The notes below the pieces were generated by a model that searched no databases, was not told the DNA's origin, and saw nothing but the letters and a program-made list of their open reading frames with translations. From an uncultured Prevotella sp. (lineage in GTDB: Bacteria > Bacteroidota > Bacteroidia > Bacteroidales > Bacteroidaceae), in NCBI GenBank assembly GCA_934215545.1, contig CAKQAD010000007.1:1-57138 (forward strand): 57,138 bases of DNA. Direction: 5' to 3'. The translations under genes and the position numbers were made by a program. Each line of letters starts with the position of its first letter. Position 1 is the stretch's first letter. Positions 45,743 to 54,193 of the stretch are shown here, piece by piece.

Positions 45743-46210
45743 TTAGTTTCTCTTATTTATGGCTTTCGCTTCTTCGGCAGAATAGCTTATTCTCTGCACT
45801 CCAACTCGCCTCAGTGCCTTCTTCACCTCTGTTATGGTGCCCATCGGCACGTTGCGGTCGGCTTTGAGCGACACTGTCTGTCGGGTGCGGTCTTCGGCTT
45901 GCATGCGTCCGCGCTCAGCTATCACATAGTCTTCGATGTCGGCAGGTGTAGCTATCTTGTCGTTAAGTTGTATGCACACCTCGCCGCTATTTGCATTTTG
46001 CGGTTGTCCTATGTATATGTAGCTCACTGCCGTCTTCTTGGTGAGCCGTGTCAGCTCCTTTCCCTGCGGCACCTGATACTTCACCTTCAGTGTCACCGTG
46101 CGCATGTGTGTCACCACCATGAAAAAGAAGAGCACCGTGAATATCAGGTCGGGCAGCGATGCTGTGTTGAGCTGTGGCACGCCCATGCCTTTGCGTCTAA
46201 GGTTCATCAT
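45743..46210 (-). CDS. ExbD/TolR-family proton-channel subunit (second copy)
   Basis: 155 residues. One helix near the N-terminus with the key proton-path Asp D21 (LPDLIFTVLFFFMVV), then a periplasmic domain ending with KKALRRVGVQRISYSAEE. Starts in an ATGA overlap with the stop of the other exbD copy, so they are translated together. Partner of the ExbB-type protein in this operon. Confidence 0.92.
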   Translation of the reverse strand: MMNLRRKGMGVPQLNTASLPDLIFTVLFFFMVVTHMRTVTLKVKYQVPQGKELTRLTKKTAVSYIYIGQPQNANSGEVCIQLNDKIATPADIEDYVIAERGRMQAEDRTRQTVSLKADRNVPMGTITEVKKALRRVGVQRISYSAEEAKAINKRN

Positions 46211-46746
46211 TTGTCGGAGCCTCCTTTCTGCTCAAAGGTGTTGTAGGTCTCGGAAATACGTTGCGGACATCTGTTGCGTATGTCTTGCTTCTGTTCTTCG
46301 GTGAGCTGCAAGAACTGCCGGTGATATTTGTTCTGTGCCATTGCATTGCGTGCATCGGCATATCCGCCAACGATAGCATCTTCGAGCACGAAGTAGGTGT
46401 TGTAGTGAGCTTCGGGGTGGGTGTCGATATATATGGCATGCTCTGCTCCCCGCTTTTCTACAAACAATGCTATCTGCTTCCTGAGAGTGCTGATGTCGGC
46501 ACGTTGGTTGTTAAGCCAGATAATGTTGTCGGCATCGATTCTGAATTGCAGCACGTTGTCTCGGCTCATTTCAGCAGCCTCGCTGTCGTCGTTCTGTTGG
46601 TCGGCAGGTGGCAGTTTGCGCACGAGTCCGTGGTCCACATCCATCGATGTGGTCACAAGGAAGAATGTGAGCAGCATAAACGATATGTCGGCTGTTGCCG
46701 TGGTGTTGAGCTGCGGCACGGAATGTTTTTTGCGCTTTATGAGCAT
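46207..46746 (-). CDS. ExbD/TolR-family proton-channel subunit (first copy)
   Basis: 179 residues. Helix with D20 (TADISFMLLTFFLVT) after a basic start (KRKKHSVPQLNTT), then a periplasmic domain and a 40-residue polar C-terminal extension. Two different ExbD proteins in one operon, as here, are frequent in Bacteroidetes. Confidence 0.92.
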   Translation of the reverse strand: MLIKRKKHSVPQLNTTATADISFMLLTFFLVTTSMDVDHGLVRKLPPADQQNDDSEAAEMSRDNVLQFRIDADNIIWLNNQRADISTLRKQIALFVEKRGAEHAIYIDTHPEAHYNTYFVLEDAIVGGYADARNAMAQNKYHRQFLQLTEEQKQDIRNRCPQRISETYNTFEQKGGSDK

Positions 46747-46779
46747 ATATTAAAATTTGGCTAATTCAAACACGGGTGT

Positions 46780-47307
46780 CTACTTTCTCTTATGTTGCGT
46801 AGCGCCGAATATCACTGCCCCCACAGCTATTACTATAAGCAGAATGGCAGTGTTGATAAACATGTCGGCAGTGCGCAGCGCCAGAGCATTGTCGTAGAGG
46901 TGTCCGCCTATGGCGAGTGGGGTGGTGCTGCCCGTGGCAAACATCAGAGCCAGTGCTGCCACCATGCCTATGCCTACGGTCAGTGCAATTTTTCGTGCTG
47001 GAATCTTGTTAACTACGCTTCCCTCATTGCCGTTCTTGCGCCATGTGTTGCATGCGCTCCAAATGGCAATGCCGAGCGTTGCTGCCACCAGCAGGCACAT
47101 GAATGTTATCAGTGTTCCGGTGAATAGCGGTGCGTTATAGTCGGGATTGTCGTCGTAGGGACGGTCGAAACCCACGAAGCGAAACAATGCAAACATCACT
47201 ATTGTTAAGCCGATGATGGCATAGAACACCACCGATGCCGTCTGTGCCTCGCTCTTGCCCGCCTTGAGGCGGCACATGCTGCTTATCTGTTTAAATATCT
47301 TGTGCAT
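46780..47307 (-). CDS. Membrane protein of the ExbB/ExbD operon, unassigned
   Basis: 175 residues with four predicted helices (about 25-45, 60-85, 107-125, 148-168) and a basic C-terminus. I do not recognise a family. Encoded between exbB (17-base overlap) and exbD, so it is probably an extra part of the energy-transduction complex. Confidence 0.75.
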   Translation of the reverse strand: MHKIFKQISSMCRLKAGKSEAQTASVVFYAIIGLTIVMFALFRFVGFDRPYDDNPDYNAPLFTGTLITFMCLLVAATLGIAIWSACNTWRKNGNEGSVVNKIPARKIALTVGIGMVAALALMFATGSTTPLAIGGHLYDNALALRTADMFINTAILLIVIAVGAVIFGATQHKRK

Positions 47308-48142
47308 TGTTGTCCTTGTATTTAAGTATGGAGTCGAGCAGTGTTATGGCACTCTCCTCCATCTGTGCAGTGAGATGATCGATTTTCGACAGCACATAGT
47401 TATAGAACAGTTGCAGAATGAGTGCCACAATAATACCGAAAATGGTGGTTATCAGTGCCACCTTCATACCTGCTGCCACGATTGTAGGGTTGATGTCGCC
47501 TGCCATCTGAATCTGTTCAAACGCCATCACCATGCCTATCACCGTGCCCAAGAATCCGAGCGATGGCGCCATGGCAATAAACAGCGTTATCCACGAGCAT
47601 CCCTTCTCAAGGTTGGCAGCCTGCACAGTGCCATAAGCAGCCACGGAGCGTTCTATGTCGGCAATATCGGTGTCGATGCGTTCCAGACCTTGGTAGCATA
47701 TCGATGCCACGGGACCTCTTGTGTTTCTGCATAGCAGTTTGGCGTCTTCGATGTTGCCATCGGCGATTTTCGCATCAAGGTCGCGCATGAACTTCTTGGC
47801 ATTTATCTCCGACATGCTGAGATATATTATGCGTTCAATGCAGAATGCCAGTCCAAGCACCAATGCCAGTGCCACCAACGACATGAATGAGGCATTGCCC
47901 TCGATGAATTTTGTTTTCAGCACCTGGTGCAGTCCGGCAGACTCTTCGTCGGTAATTTCTGTTGGAGTGATGTCGGCATTGCCTGTGGCTATGGTGTCTG
48001 CCAAGGCCATAGAGTCGGCCACTGCTTCGATGGCAGTAGAGTCGGTGTTGGCAGCCATGGTGTTGCAGAGTGGGGCAGTGAGCAAGAGTGCGGCAGTGCC
48101 CCACACTGCCAATGTCTTGTTGAAACGATATATTTTTTTCAT
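47291..48142 (-). CDS. ExbB/TolQ/MotA-family proton channel protein
   Basis: 283 residues. N-terminal signal-like segment and an acidic, Thr/Ala-rich periplasmic part (to about 85), then three helices. Conserved MotA/TolQ stretches: ITLFIAMAPSLGFLGTVIGMV and MKVALITTIFGIIVALILQLF. Forms the inner-membrane proton channel with the ExbD proteins, energising outer-membrane transport or stability. No tonB is visible in the operon. Promoter at 48175-48182. Confidence 0.93.
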   Translation of the reverse strand: MKKIYRFNKTLAVWGTAALLLTAPLCNTMAANTDSTAIEAVADSMALADTIATGNADITPTEITDEESAGLHQVLKTKFIEGNASFMSLVALALVLGLAFCIERIIYLSMSEINAKKFMRDLDAKIADGNIEDAKLLCRNTRGPVASICYQGLERIDTDIADIERSVAAYGTVQAANLEKGCSWITLFIAMAPSLGFLGTVIGMVMAFEQIQMAGDINPTIVAAGMKVALITTIFGIIVALILQLFYNYVLSKIDHLTAQMEESAITLLDSILKYKDNNAQDI

Positions 48143-48174
48143 ACTTAAAGTCTTGTCTTTATAAATTTAATGTG

Positions 48175-48182
48175 CAAAGTTA
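48175..48182 (-). promoter_or_regulatory. -7 promoter element for the exbB operon
   Basis: TAACTTTG on the minus strand, 33 bases before the ExbB ATG. Confidence 0.6.
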
Positions 48183-48258
48183 CTGAAAGTCTTGCATAAA
48201 AAGCAAAGCTTGCTTTGAATTTTTGTCGAGACGCATAGCGTGTTATCAAAAAAAAGCG

Positions 48259-48266
48259 TAACTTTG
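48259..48266 (+). promoter_or_regulatory. -7 promoter element for the Wzi-family gene
   Basis: TAACTTTG, about 93 bases before the ATG at 48359. Divergent from the exbB promoter. Confidence 0.6.
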
Positions 48267-48358
48267 CCTACTGATACACACCACCAGATGGTGTATTTTG
48301 GCTTAACATGGCACCAAAAGACTAACCCAACCCACAACAAAACAATAACAATCCAAGC

Positions 48359-49954
48359 ATGATTCGACTTCGTATATATTTCTTTGTCCTGTTCAGCATG
48401 CTGCTTGCTGGATCTGTGTGCACCCCTGCCAATGCCCAATACATTTGGCAGGAGATAGACCGCACCAAGACGAAGCCGCACTTCGGCAGCGACATCGACT
48501 ATAATGTTGAGATGCAGGCATCTGTGTCGAACAATAAGACACCGCTGTGGCTCAATGCCAACAAGCACGGACTTAGCTCGCTCGACAAACTCAACGGCTA
48601 TCTGCGTGCTTCCGCCATACGTCCGCTATCAGCCGACAGCGCCCGTCGCTGGGCATTGGCTTATGGTGCCGATGTGGCTGTTGCCACCCACTACACCAGC
48701 ACACTGGTGGTGCAGCAGGCTTTTGTAGAAGGCCGTTGGCTGCATGGTGTGCTCACCATAGGCGCAAAAGAATATCCCATGCAACTCAAGAACCAGCAGC
48801 TCAGCTCCGGCTCGCAGACACTGGGCATCAATGCACGCCCCGTGCCACAGGTGCGCATAGCACTGCCCGAATACTGGACCATTCCCGGCACAGGCGGATG
48901 GTTGGGCATAAAGGGACACATTGCCTATGGCCGCATGACCGACGAGTCGTGGCAGCACGACTTCACGCAGCGCCGCACCAACTATGCCGATGGCGTGCTC
49001 TATCACTCCAAGGCTGGCTATCTTAGAATAGGACGCGACGAGCATTTCTTCCCGCTGAGCCTGGAACTGGGTCTGGAGATGGCTGCTGAGTTTGGTGGCA
49101 AGCCCAATGTAATCAACGACGATGGCACCCTCAGCCCAGTGCGAGCAGGAAGTTCCATAAAAGACTTTTGGAAAGTGTTCATACCCGGCGGACAGGACGA
49201 CTCCGACGGTATCTATGGCAATAAGGCTGGCAACCAGCTTGGATCGTGGGTGTTCCGTCTGAACTACAACGATGAGATGTGGCGCCTGTCGCTCTATGGC
49301 GACCACTTCTTCGAAGACCATAGCCAGATGTTCCTTGTCGACTACAACGGCTATGGCGAGGGCGAAGAGTGGAACACATGGAAAGACAAACGCTACTTCC
49401 GCTATGCCATAAAAGATATGATGCTTGGCGCAGAACTTAATCTGAAGTATGGCAGATGGCTGCGCAATGTGGTGTTCGAATACATCTACACCAAATATCA
49501 AAGCGGTCCCTACAACCACGACCGCACCAAGAACATCCCCGACCATATAGCCGGTGCCGACGACTACTACAACCACATGACCTATCAAGGCTGGACACAC
49601 TGGGGACAGGTGATAGGCAACCCCCTCTATCGCTCGCCACTCTACAACGACAATGGCTGGATACACGTCTACAACAACCGCTTTTGGGCATTACATCTCG
49701 GCATCGACGGTCAGCCCACCGACCGACTCTCATATCGTATTCTTGCCACCTATCAGCGTGGCTGGGGCACCTATGCCGAGCCTTTCACACGCCGACACAA
49801 CAGTGTGAGCTTCCTCACCGAAGCCACATGGCGCTTCAACCACAACTGGCAGGTGCGCGGCGGCTATGCCATGGACTTTGGCAGCAACAAGATGTATGGA
49901 CATAATGCCGGCTTTCAGCTCACCATTGGCAAGAGCGGCAAATTCAGTTTCTAA
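48359..49954 (+). CDS. Capsule assembly Wzi-family outer-membrane protein
   Basis: 531 residues. Signal peptide with cleavage near CTPANA-Q (about 26). The body matches the Wzi family: TPLWLNANKHGLSSLDKLNGY, FRLNYNDEMWRLSLYGDHFFED, and a closing barrel with FRGGYAMDFGS-type strands (VRGGYAMDFGSNKMYGHNAG), ending in Phe. In E. coli Wzi anchors capsule to the surface. It lies 3.5 kb from the Wza-Wzz-Wzx-Wzy locus, on the opposite strand, and may serve that polymer. Confidence 0.87.
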   Translation: MIRLRIYFFVLFSMLLAGSVCTPANAQYIWQEIDRTKTKPHFGSDIDYNVEMQASVSNNKTPLWLNANKHGLSSLDKLNGYLRASAIRPLSADSARRWALAYGADVAVATHYTSTLVVQQAFVEGRWLHGVLTIGAKEYPMQLKNQQLSSGSQTLGINARPVPQVRIALPEYWTIPGTGGWLGIKGHIAYGRMTDESWQHDFTQRRTNYADGVLYHSKAGYLRIGRDEHFFPLSLELGLEMAAEFGGKPNVINDDGTLSPVRAGSSIKDFWKVFIPGGQDDSDGIYGNKAGNQLGSWVFRLNYNDEMWRLSLYGDHFFEDHSQMFLVDYNGYGEGEEWNTWKDKRYFRYAIKDMMLGAELNLKYGRWLRNVVFEYIYTKYQSGPYNHDRTKNIPDHIAGADDYYNHMTYQGWTHWGQVIGNPLYRSPLYNDNGWIHVYNNRFWALHLGIDGQPTDRLSYRILATYQRGWGTYAEPFTRRHNSVSFLTEATWRFNHNWQVRGGYAMDFGSNKMYGHNAGFQLTIGKSGKFSF

Positions 49955-50001
49955 ACCATTACCCATACCACGGGCAACAACAACAATAACACATCAAGAA
50001 T

Positions 50002-50469
50002 ATGATAAAACCACAACATATCATTCTAACGCTGATGTCGGCAATGCTCCTGACACTGCTTGCCTCATGCACCCTTGAGACGAGCGATAATGGCGATTTC
50101 GATGGCTTCTGGCATCTGGAGCAGGTAGACACCCTTGCCACAGGCAAGAGCGCCGATCTGAGCAACCGCCGTGTGTTTTGGGGCGTTCAGTATAAGCTTA
50201 TCAATGTGCGCGATGTGGATGTCGATGGCGCACTTGGCTACTATCTGCGCTTCACACAGACAGCTGGCGACATAACCACCTATTCGCCCTACAAAAACGG
50301 ATGGCACGAAGATAGTGCCAATGGTGGCGACACCCCGATAAGCGATGCAAAGCTGCTTGCTCCTTATGGCATTAACAATATTGAAGAGCACTTCGTGAAA
50401 GAACGTCTTACTGGCCACACCATGATTCTTGTGTCGCCAACACTGCGCCTGCACTTCCGCAAACAATAG
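50002..50469 (+). CDS. Small lipoprotein, lipocalin-like
   Basis: 155 residues. Lipobox LLASC (Cys23). After the signal, FDGFWHLEQVDTL starts a beta-rich domain like the lipocalin-like proteins of Bacteroidales, ending MILVSPTLRLHFRK. Follows the Wzi gene by 47 bases in the same direction and probably shares its transcript. Function unknown. Confidence 0.65.
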   Translation: MIKPQHIILTLMSAMLLTLLASCTLETSDNGDFDGFWHLEQVDTLATGKSADLSNRRVFWGVQYKLINVRDVDVDGALGYYLRFTQTAGDITTYSPYKNGWHEDSANGGDTPISDAKLLAPYGINNIEEHFVKERLTGHTMILVSPTLRLHFRKQ

Positions 50470-50495
50470 ACAGGCAATGGTCTGCTGACCCATTA

Positions 50496-50555
50496 AATAA
50501 AGCAAAAGTCCGATGTCACCATGCATTGCTGGTGACATCGGACTTTTGCTTTATT
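50496..50555. terminator. Strong bidirectional terminator
   Basis: A perfect 26-bp inverted repeat (50496-50521 with 50530-50555) around an 8-base loop, with AAAAG and CTTTT at positions that suit both strands. Serves the wzi-lipoprotein unit and the convergent symporter gene. Confidence 0.8.
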
Positions 50556-50574
50556 GCATTTGCTATATAATTAT

Positions 50575-51930
50575 CTATTCGCTCATTTCATGGTCGAGCC
50601 TGTCGCGCCATAGATACTTGCGCGTTTCGTGCACGATGATGCCATTGAGGAACAGCAGCGATAACAGATTAGGAATAGCCATCAAGGCATTCATGCAGTC
50701 GGCAATGTTCCATACTATCGTGAGATTTGCCACACTGCCGGCAAAGATAGCCACAATATACAGCACTCTATAAACAATAGTCCACCGCTTGCCCCGCAGA
50801 TATTCTATGGCACGCTCGCCATAATAGCTCCATCCCAATATGGTGCTGAAGGCAAATGTGAGCAGCCCGAAACTCAATATAAACGGACCAACAACAGGAA
50901 TCTTTGAAAATGCCCTTTTCGTTAGCTCCGCACCATTGGCATAGTCGATGTCGGGATAGGCAATGATGCTGCTCACAATCACCAATCCCGTTAGGGCACA
51001 TATCACCACCGTGTCCCAAAAGGTGCCCGTAGACGACACCAGTGCCTGACGCACCGGATTCTTGGTGCGTGCCGCAGCTGCCACGATTGGAGCCGAACCA
51101 AGTCCCGACTCGTTGCTGAACAGGCCGCGAGCAATGCCATAACGCGCAGCCATAATCACTGTGCCTCCCGTAAAACCGCCACCCACAGCGTCTGCCGAGA
51201 ATGCCGAACACACTATTAGCTTTAGTGCCGGCAACACGTAGGCGCCATTGGCATATAGTATGTAAATGCATCCTATAACATAAAGCAATGCCATCAACGG
51301 CACCAGCATGCTACACACCTTCGATATGCTGCGCACACCACCTATTATCACCATCGCCGTGAGCACCATGAGCGTGGCGCCACACACCGTGGTGCTGATG
51401 CCATACGATGCATGCATAATTGTGGATATGGCATTGGCTTGCACTGTGCAGCCTATGCCAAAGGCGGCAATGGCGGTGAATATGGCAAACAGCACACCCA
51501 GTTTGCGCCATCCCAAACCACGCTCCAACGTGTACATCGGTCCGCCAAGCATGAGCCCTTTCTTCGATTTAACCCTGTATTTTATGGCAAGCAACGCTTC
51601 AGAATATTTCGTGGAGATGCCAAACACACCTGTCAGCCAGCACCAGAACACCGCACCCGGACCACCCAATGCCACAGCAGTGGCAACACCAATGATGTTG
51701 CCCGTGCCGATAGTTGCGGCAAGGGCAGTGGCAAGGGCTCCAAATTGCGACACATCGCCTTTCTGCGATTTGTCGCGTTGCACCGAAATACGTATGGCAG
51801 TGAGCAACTTACGCTGTGGAAAACGCAAGCGAATGGTTAGAAAAACATGAGTGCCGAGCAATAGCACTATCATTGGCCAGCCCCAAAGAAACGAACTGAG
51901 TGCTACGAAAAAATCGTTGATGTTATCCAT
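50575..51930 (-). CDS. Alanine/glycine:cation symporter
   Basis: 451 residues, about 11 helices, AGCS family (Na+ or H+ coupled alanine or glycine uptake). Motifs: GDVSQFGALATALAATIGTGNI, GGPGAVFWCWLTGVFG, KYSEALLAIKYR and NESGLGSAPIVAAAA. Complete. Promoter TAATTTTG at 52019-52026. Confidence 0.93.
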   Translation of the reverse strand: MDNINDFFVALSSFLWGWPMIVLLLGTHVFLTIRLRFPQRKLLTAIRISVQRDKSQKGDVSQFGALATALAATIGTGNIIGVATAVALGGPGAVFWCWLTGVFGISTKYSEALLAIKYRVKSKKGLMLGGPMYTLERGLGWRKLGVLFAIFTAIAAFGIGCTVQANAISTIMHASYGISTTVCGATLMVLTAMVIIGGVRSISKVCSMLVPLMALLYVIGCIYILYANGAYVLPALKLIVCSAFSADAVGGGFTGGTVIMAARYGIARGLFSNESGLGSAPIVAAAARTKNPVRQALVSSTGTFWDTVVICALTGLVIVSSIIAYPDIDYANGAELTKRAFSKIPVVGPFILSFGLLTFAFSTILGWSYYGERAIEYLRGKRWTIVYRVLYIVAIFAGSVANLTIVWNIADCMNALMAIPNLLSLLFLNGIIVHETRKYLWRDRLDHEMSE

Positions 51931-52018
51931 TGTTTAATGTGTGTGTGAAATCTCTTTCTGATTGTCAAAAAGATACAAAACCATCGTGAAATATATCATA
52001 ACGATTGCTTGTGTGGCG

Positions 52019-52026
52019 CAAAATTA
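52019..52026 (-). promoter_or_regulatory. -7 promoter element for the symporter
   Basis: TAATTTTG on the minus strand, 89 bases from the symporter ATG. Confidence 0.5.
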
Positions 52027-52090
52027 ATAAAATAATTAAAATGCTGCAAGTTTTAGACCAGTAAAACATATCTGCAAAAAAATTACAAAT

Positions 52091-52344
52091 ATCGGGGTTA
52101 AAACGGGTTTTGTGGTGCGTCAGAGGTAATTTAATCGTTGAAAATCCTGCATAAGAAAGTTGCTATTTTTGTACGTAGATTTTCATATATGAATGCTTCG
52201 ATGCAAAAATAGCAACATTTCCAATTGCGTCCGAACTGTGGACGCAATTAGGAAAATCACAGCAAGAACCTTGAACATTCTTTCATATTTTACCTTTCAT
52301 ACAGCAAACCCTCTGATTGCCACAAGCAAGCAACAATCAGAGGG
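52091..52344 (+). other. Intergenic element with promoter-like motif and three stem-loops
   Basis: The 440 bases between the symporter and the next gene contain no convincing gene. They hold: a partial dispersed-repeat copy (52091-52110), a TATTTTTG element (52164-52171), a 13-bp inverted repeat GTTGCTATTTTTG (52159-52171 with 52204-52216), a second hairpin (AATTGCGTCC with GGACGCAATT, about 52222-52250), and an 11-bp stem CCCTCTGATTG (52309-52319 with 52334-52344). The last could stop transcription from the three-gene operon on the minus strand. A 127-codon plus-strand frame starts at 52193 but runs antisense through the next gene. Confidence 0.45.
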
Positions 52345-52372
52345 AAATGGAATTCTGCCGCACCAAGTCATT

Positions 52373-52819
52373 CTAACGGAACTTGGCATTGGGATTATAA
52401 TGAAGTATGAGTGGTCCATACTTCTTTATCTCTGCATCGGTCATAAGGCGAGCATTGCAAGAGAATCTTGGCATCCTACCTCCCTCGATTTTACCATATT
52501 CCTGTACGTGTACTACACCCTTTGGAAATATTGTGCCATCGTCATTTTTGTGTCGATGTCCCCAATCAAAATCTAGTTTCTGTTGTCGACCATCATACAA
52601 CTTTGCTTGAATGATGTTCCCTTCAATTCCTTGTTTAAAGTACATATCAGACTTGTTGGCATAAGTCGGCAAACCAGCTTGCGCTTTTGTCGGATCATCT
52701 ATTTTGTAAACAACCTTAGCTGTTATGCCATTGATAGTGACTGGAGCATAGTTTGGATGGTCATTATAGAGGTATGAGGAAAAACCACCCTCGCTCAACA
52801 TTTGCTTCATATTTCCCAT
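52373..52819 (-). CDS. Unassigned protein, possible toxin/nuclease-type domain
   Basis: 148 residues, soluble, no signal. The centre reads LDFDWGHRHKNDDG, then PKGVVHVQEYG, a His/Asp-rich pattern that reminds me of C-terminal domains of polymorphic toxins, though I cannot name the family. It starts 3 bases after the 131-residue gene, so it belongs to a three-gene operon. It has the size of a single domain without the usual delivery modules. The encoding DNA looks more A+T-rich than the core genes. Confidence 0.6.
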   Translation of the reverse strand: MGNMKQMLSEGGFSSYLYNDHPNYAPVTINGITAKVVYKIDDPTKAQAGLPTYANKSDMYFKQGIEGNIIQAKLYDGRQQKLDFDWGHRHKNDDGTIFPKGVVHVQEYGKIEGGRMPRFSCNARLMTDAEIKKYGPLILHYNPNAKFR

Positions 52820-52822
52820 AGT

Positions 52823-53218
52823 CTACTCGTAATCAAGATTATGATTAAAACTTACTCCACTATAGTCTCTAGATCTTAGCCACTCAAAAAGTGTTATGTC
52901 TGTATCGACTACGCCAAGTGCTTTCAGGTTGGAGGATAAAGCTTCGCTCAAAGTCATAACATGTTCGTAAACTCTGTGGTCTTTCAAATCATCACATCCG
53001 AAAATATATTCATTGCAGTTTGCACGCACAATGAAAATACAATCCTCGTTGTCATTCTGTGACATAATGATGTCATGAGCTACCGAACAGTCCCACTGTT
53101 CCAACTCTTTTATACTCTCGAAGAACCATCTTTCTTTGTCAGACTGATAATTGCCAGACATTCTATTAAACAGTTCTTTGTCAGCCGCAGGCAGATTATG
53201 TATCTCTTGAAGTCTCAT
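52823..53218 (-). CDS. Unassigned protein of the DUF4417 operon
   Basis: 131 residues, acidic, soluble, no recognised domain. Overlaps the DUF4417 gene by an ATGA and ends 3 bases before the 148-residue gene, so all three are translated together. An acidic small protein beside a possible toxin domain could be an immunity or antitoxin protein; this is inference only. Confidence 0.6.
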   Translation of the reverse strand: MRLQEIHNLPAADKELFNRMSGNYQSDKERWFFESIKELEQWDCSVAHDIIMSQNDNEDCIFIVRANCNEYIFGCDDLKDHRVYEHVMTLSEALSSNLKALGVVDTDITLFEWLRSRDYSGVSFNHNLDYE

Positions 53219-53979
53219 AACGATCTTAGTTTTGAATGAATATGGTCTGGGATGTACTTGTATGGTACACCCAGGGAATTATATTTCTCTTCTGTACCGC
53301 CATAGATGATAAGCATCCTTGGGTGCTTTTCTTCTATCATGCGGTTTACGCAGTAGAGCCAAAGCTTCTCAGAAGAAATACTTCGCTCATGCCCCACACC
53401 CGTGAGGGCAACCACACTATCTTCGGGAAATCCATCGAGACAATATGATAAACTTTGGATGTCTCCAAACGTGAATACTGGTACAGTCGGAATGCCTGAT
53501 TGTTGCCAATGAGAAGTTGTGAATCTCGTTCTGTATAGATTGGTGATATTCATGGCCATTCCCAAATCAACATACAGCGAAGGGTCTGGACCTATCACCA
53601 AAGGACACCCCATAAGTTTCATTGTGGTCTTGTCAAGATTGTTCCATGTGGGTGGTATTATCTTCTCGTCATCTCCAAAGAAGTGGATACCTGTACTACT
53701 TGCGCAGCACTTGCTTCTCTTTGAATAAGCGACAATCTCAAAATCAACATCACCTTGGTATGCGTTTACTATGGGGAGTCCATATGTTGATGTCAACCGT
53801 ATTTCAGACAACAAATGCATATTGTCCAGTTTCAAGCGTCTCTTCTGAGTGCTAGATAAATGTTCAAAAGCATAACTAATCCCTGCTTTTGTATGGGATG
53901 CCCAAAAGTTTGTTACCTTGTCAAATAAATTGGGCTTGTTGTTCTCTCGAATTGCTTTAAAATAAGCATTTTTTGTCAT
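53215..53979 (-). CDS. DUF4417 domain protein
   Basis: 254 residues. The second half has the DUF4417 pattern: VIGPDPSLYVDLGMAMNITN, YRTRFTTSHWQQSGIPTVPV, DGFPEDSVVALTGVG and a final ERSISSEKLW-HPRMLIIYGG block. DUF4417 proteins are found mainly in phages, plasmids and islands; activity is unknown. First gene of the operon, probably read from the palindromic promoter region at 54050-54065. Confidence 0.68.
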   Translation of the reverse strand: MTKNAYFKAIRENNKPNLFDKVTNFWASHTKAGISYAFEHLSSTQKRRLKLDNMHLLSEIRLTSTYGLPIVNAYQGDVDFEIVAYSKRSKCCASSTGIHFFGDDEKIIPPTWNNLDKTTMKLMGCPLVIGPDPSLYVDLGMAMNITNLYRTRFTTSHWQQSGIPTVPVFTFGDIQSLSYCLDGFPEDSVVALTGVGHERSISSEKLWLYCVNRMIEEKHPRMLIIYGGTEEKYNSLGVPYKYIPDHIHSKLRSL

Positions 53980-54049
53980 GTTAGCGTCTAAACATTAAAC
54001 TATGTTATAAAACATTCTCGAAAACGAACAAACAGCATCTATCTCAGCA

Positions 54050-54065
54050 AAAGGTATTACCTTTG
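54050..54065. promoter_or_regulatory. Palindromic divergent promoter region
   Basis: AAAGGTATTACCTTT is symmetric around one base. On the plus strand it gives a full -7 element TACCTTTG (54058-54065). On the minus strand it gives TACCTTTT, one base off the consensus, facing the DUF4417 operon. One regulator could control both directions. Confidence 0.5.
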
Positions 54066-54071
54066 CACAAC

Positions 54072-54178
54072 TCTATCTGGTGCTGTTCGCTCGTAATAAG
54101 TGTGTGAGACTGTAGGTCTTGCATCGAGAATCGTACCTCTTACTCCCTATGCTATCGCCAAATAGCATAGGGATTTTT
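54072..54178 (+). ncRNA. Candidate small RNA
   Basis: About 105 bases from the predicted start after TACCTTTG to an intrinsic terminator (54145-54155 pairs perfectly with 54162-54172, followed by ATTTTT). No open reading frame of useful length lies inside. The terminator works only on the plus strand, although both neighbours are on the minus strand, so an independent plus-strand transcript is the simplest reading. A small stem GAGAC/GTCTT is also possible inside. It resembles no RNA family I know. Confidence 0.5.
54145..54178 (+). terminator. Terminator of the candidate small RNA
   Basis: CCCTATGCTAT and its complement, 11 bp, loop CGCCAA, then ATTTTT. The minus strand has no T-run after the stem. 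Confidence 0.75.
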
Positions 54179-54193
54179 CGTCTCATTAAGATA

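Noticed and set aside
48629..49666. 345-codon minus-strand frame opposite the Wzi-family gene
   Set aside because: It is fully antisense to a gene with signal peptide and family motifs, and has no domain of its own.
52193..52576. 127-codon plus-strand gene
   Set aside because: Half of it is antisense to the well-placed 148-residue gene and the first half covers hairpins; no recognisable domain.
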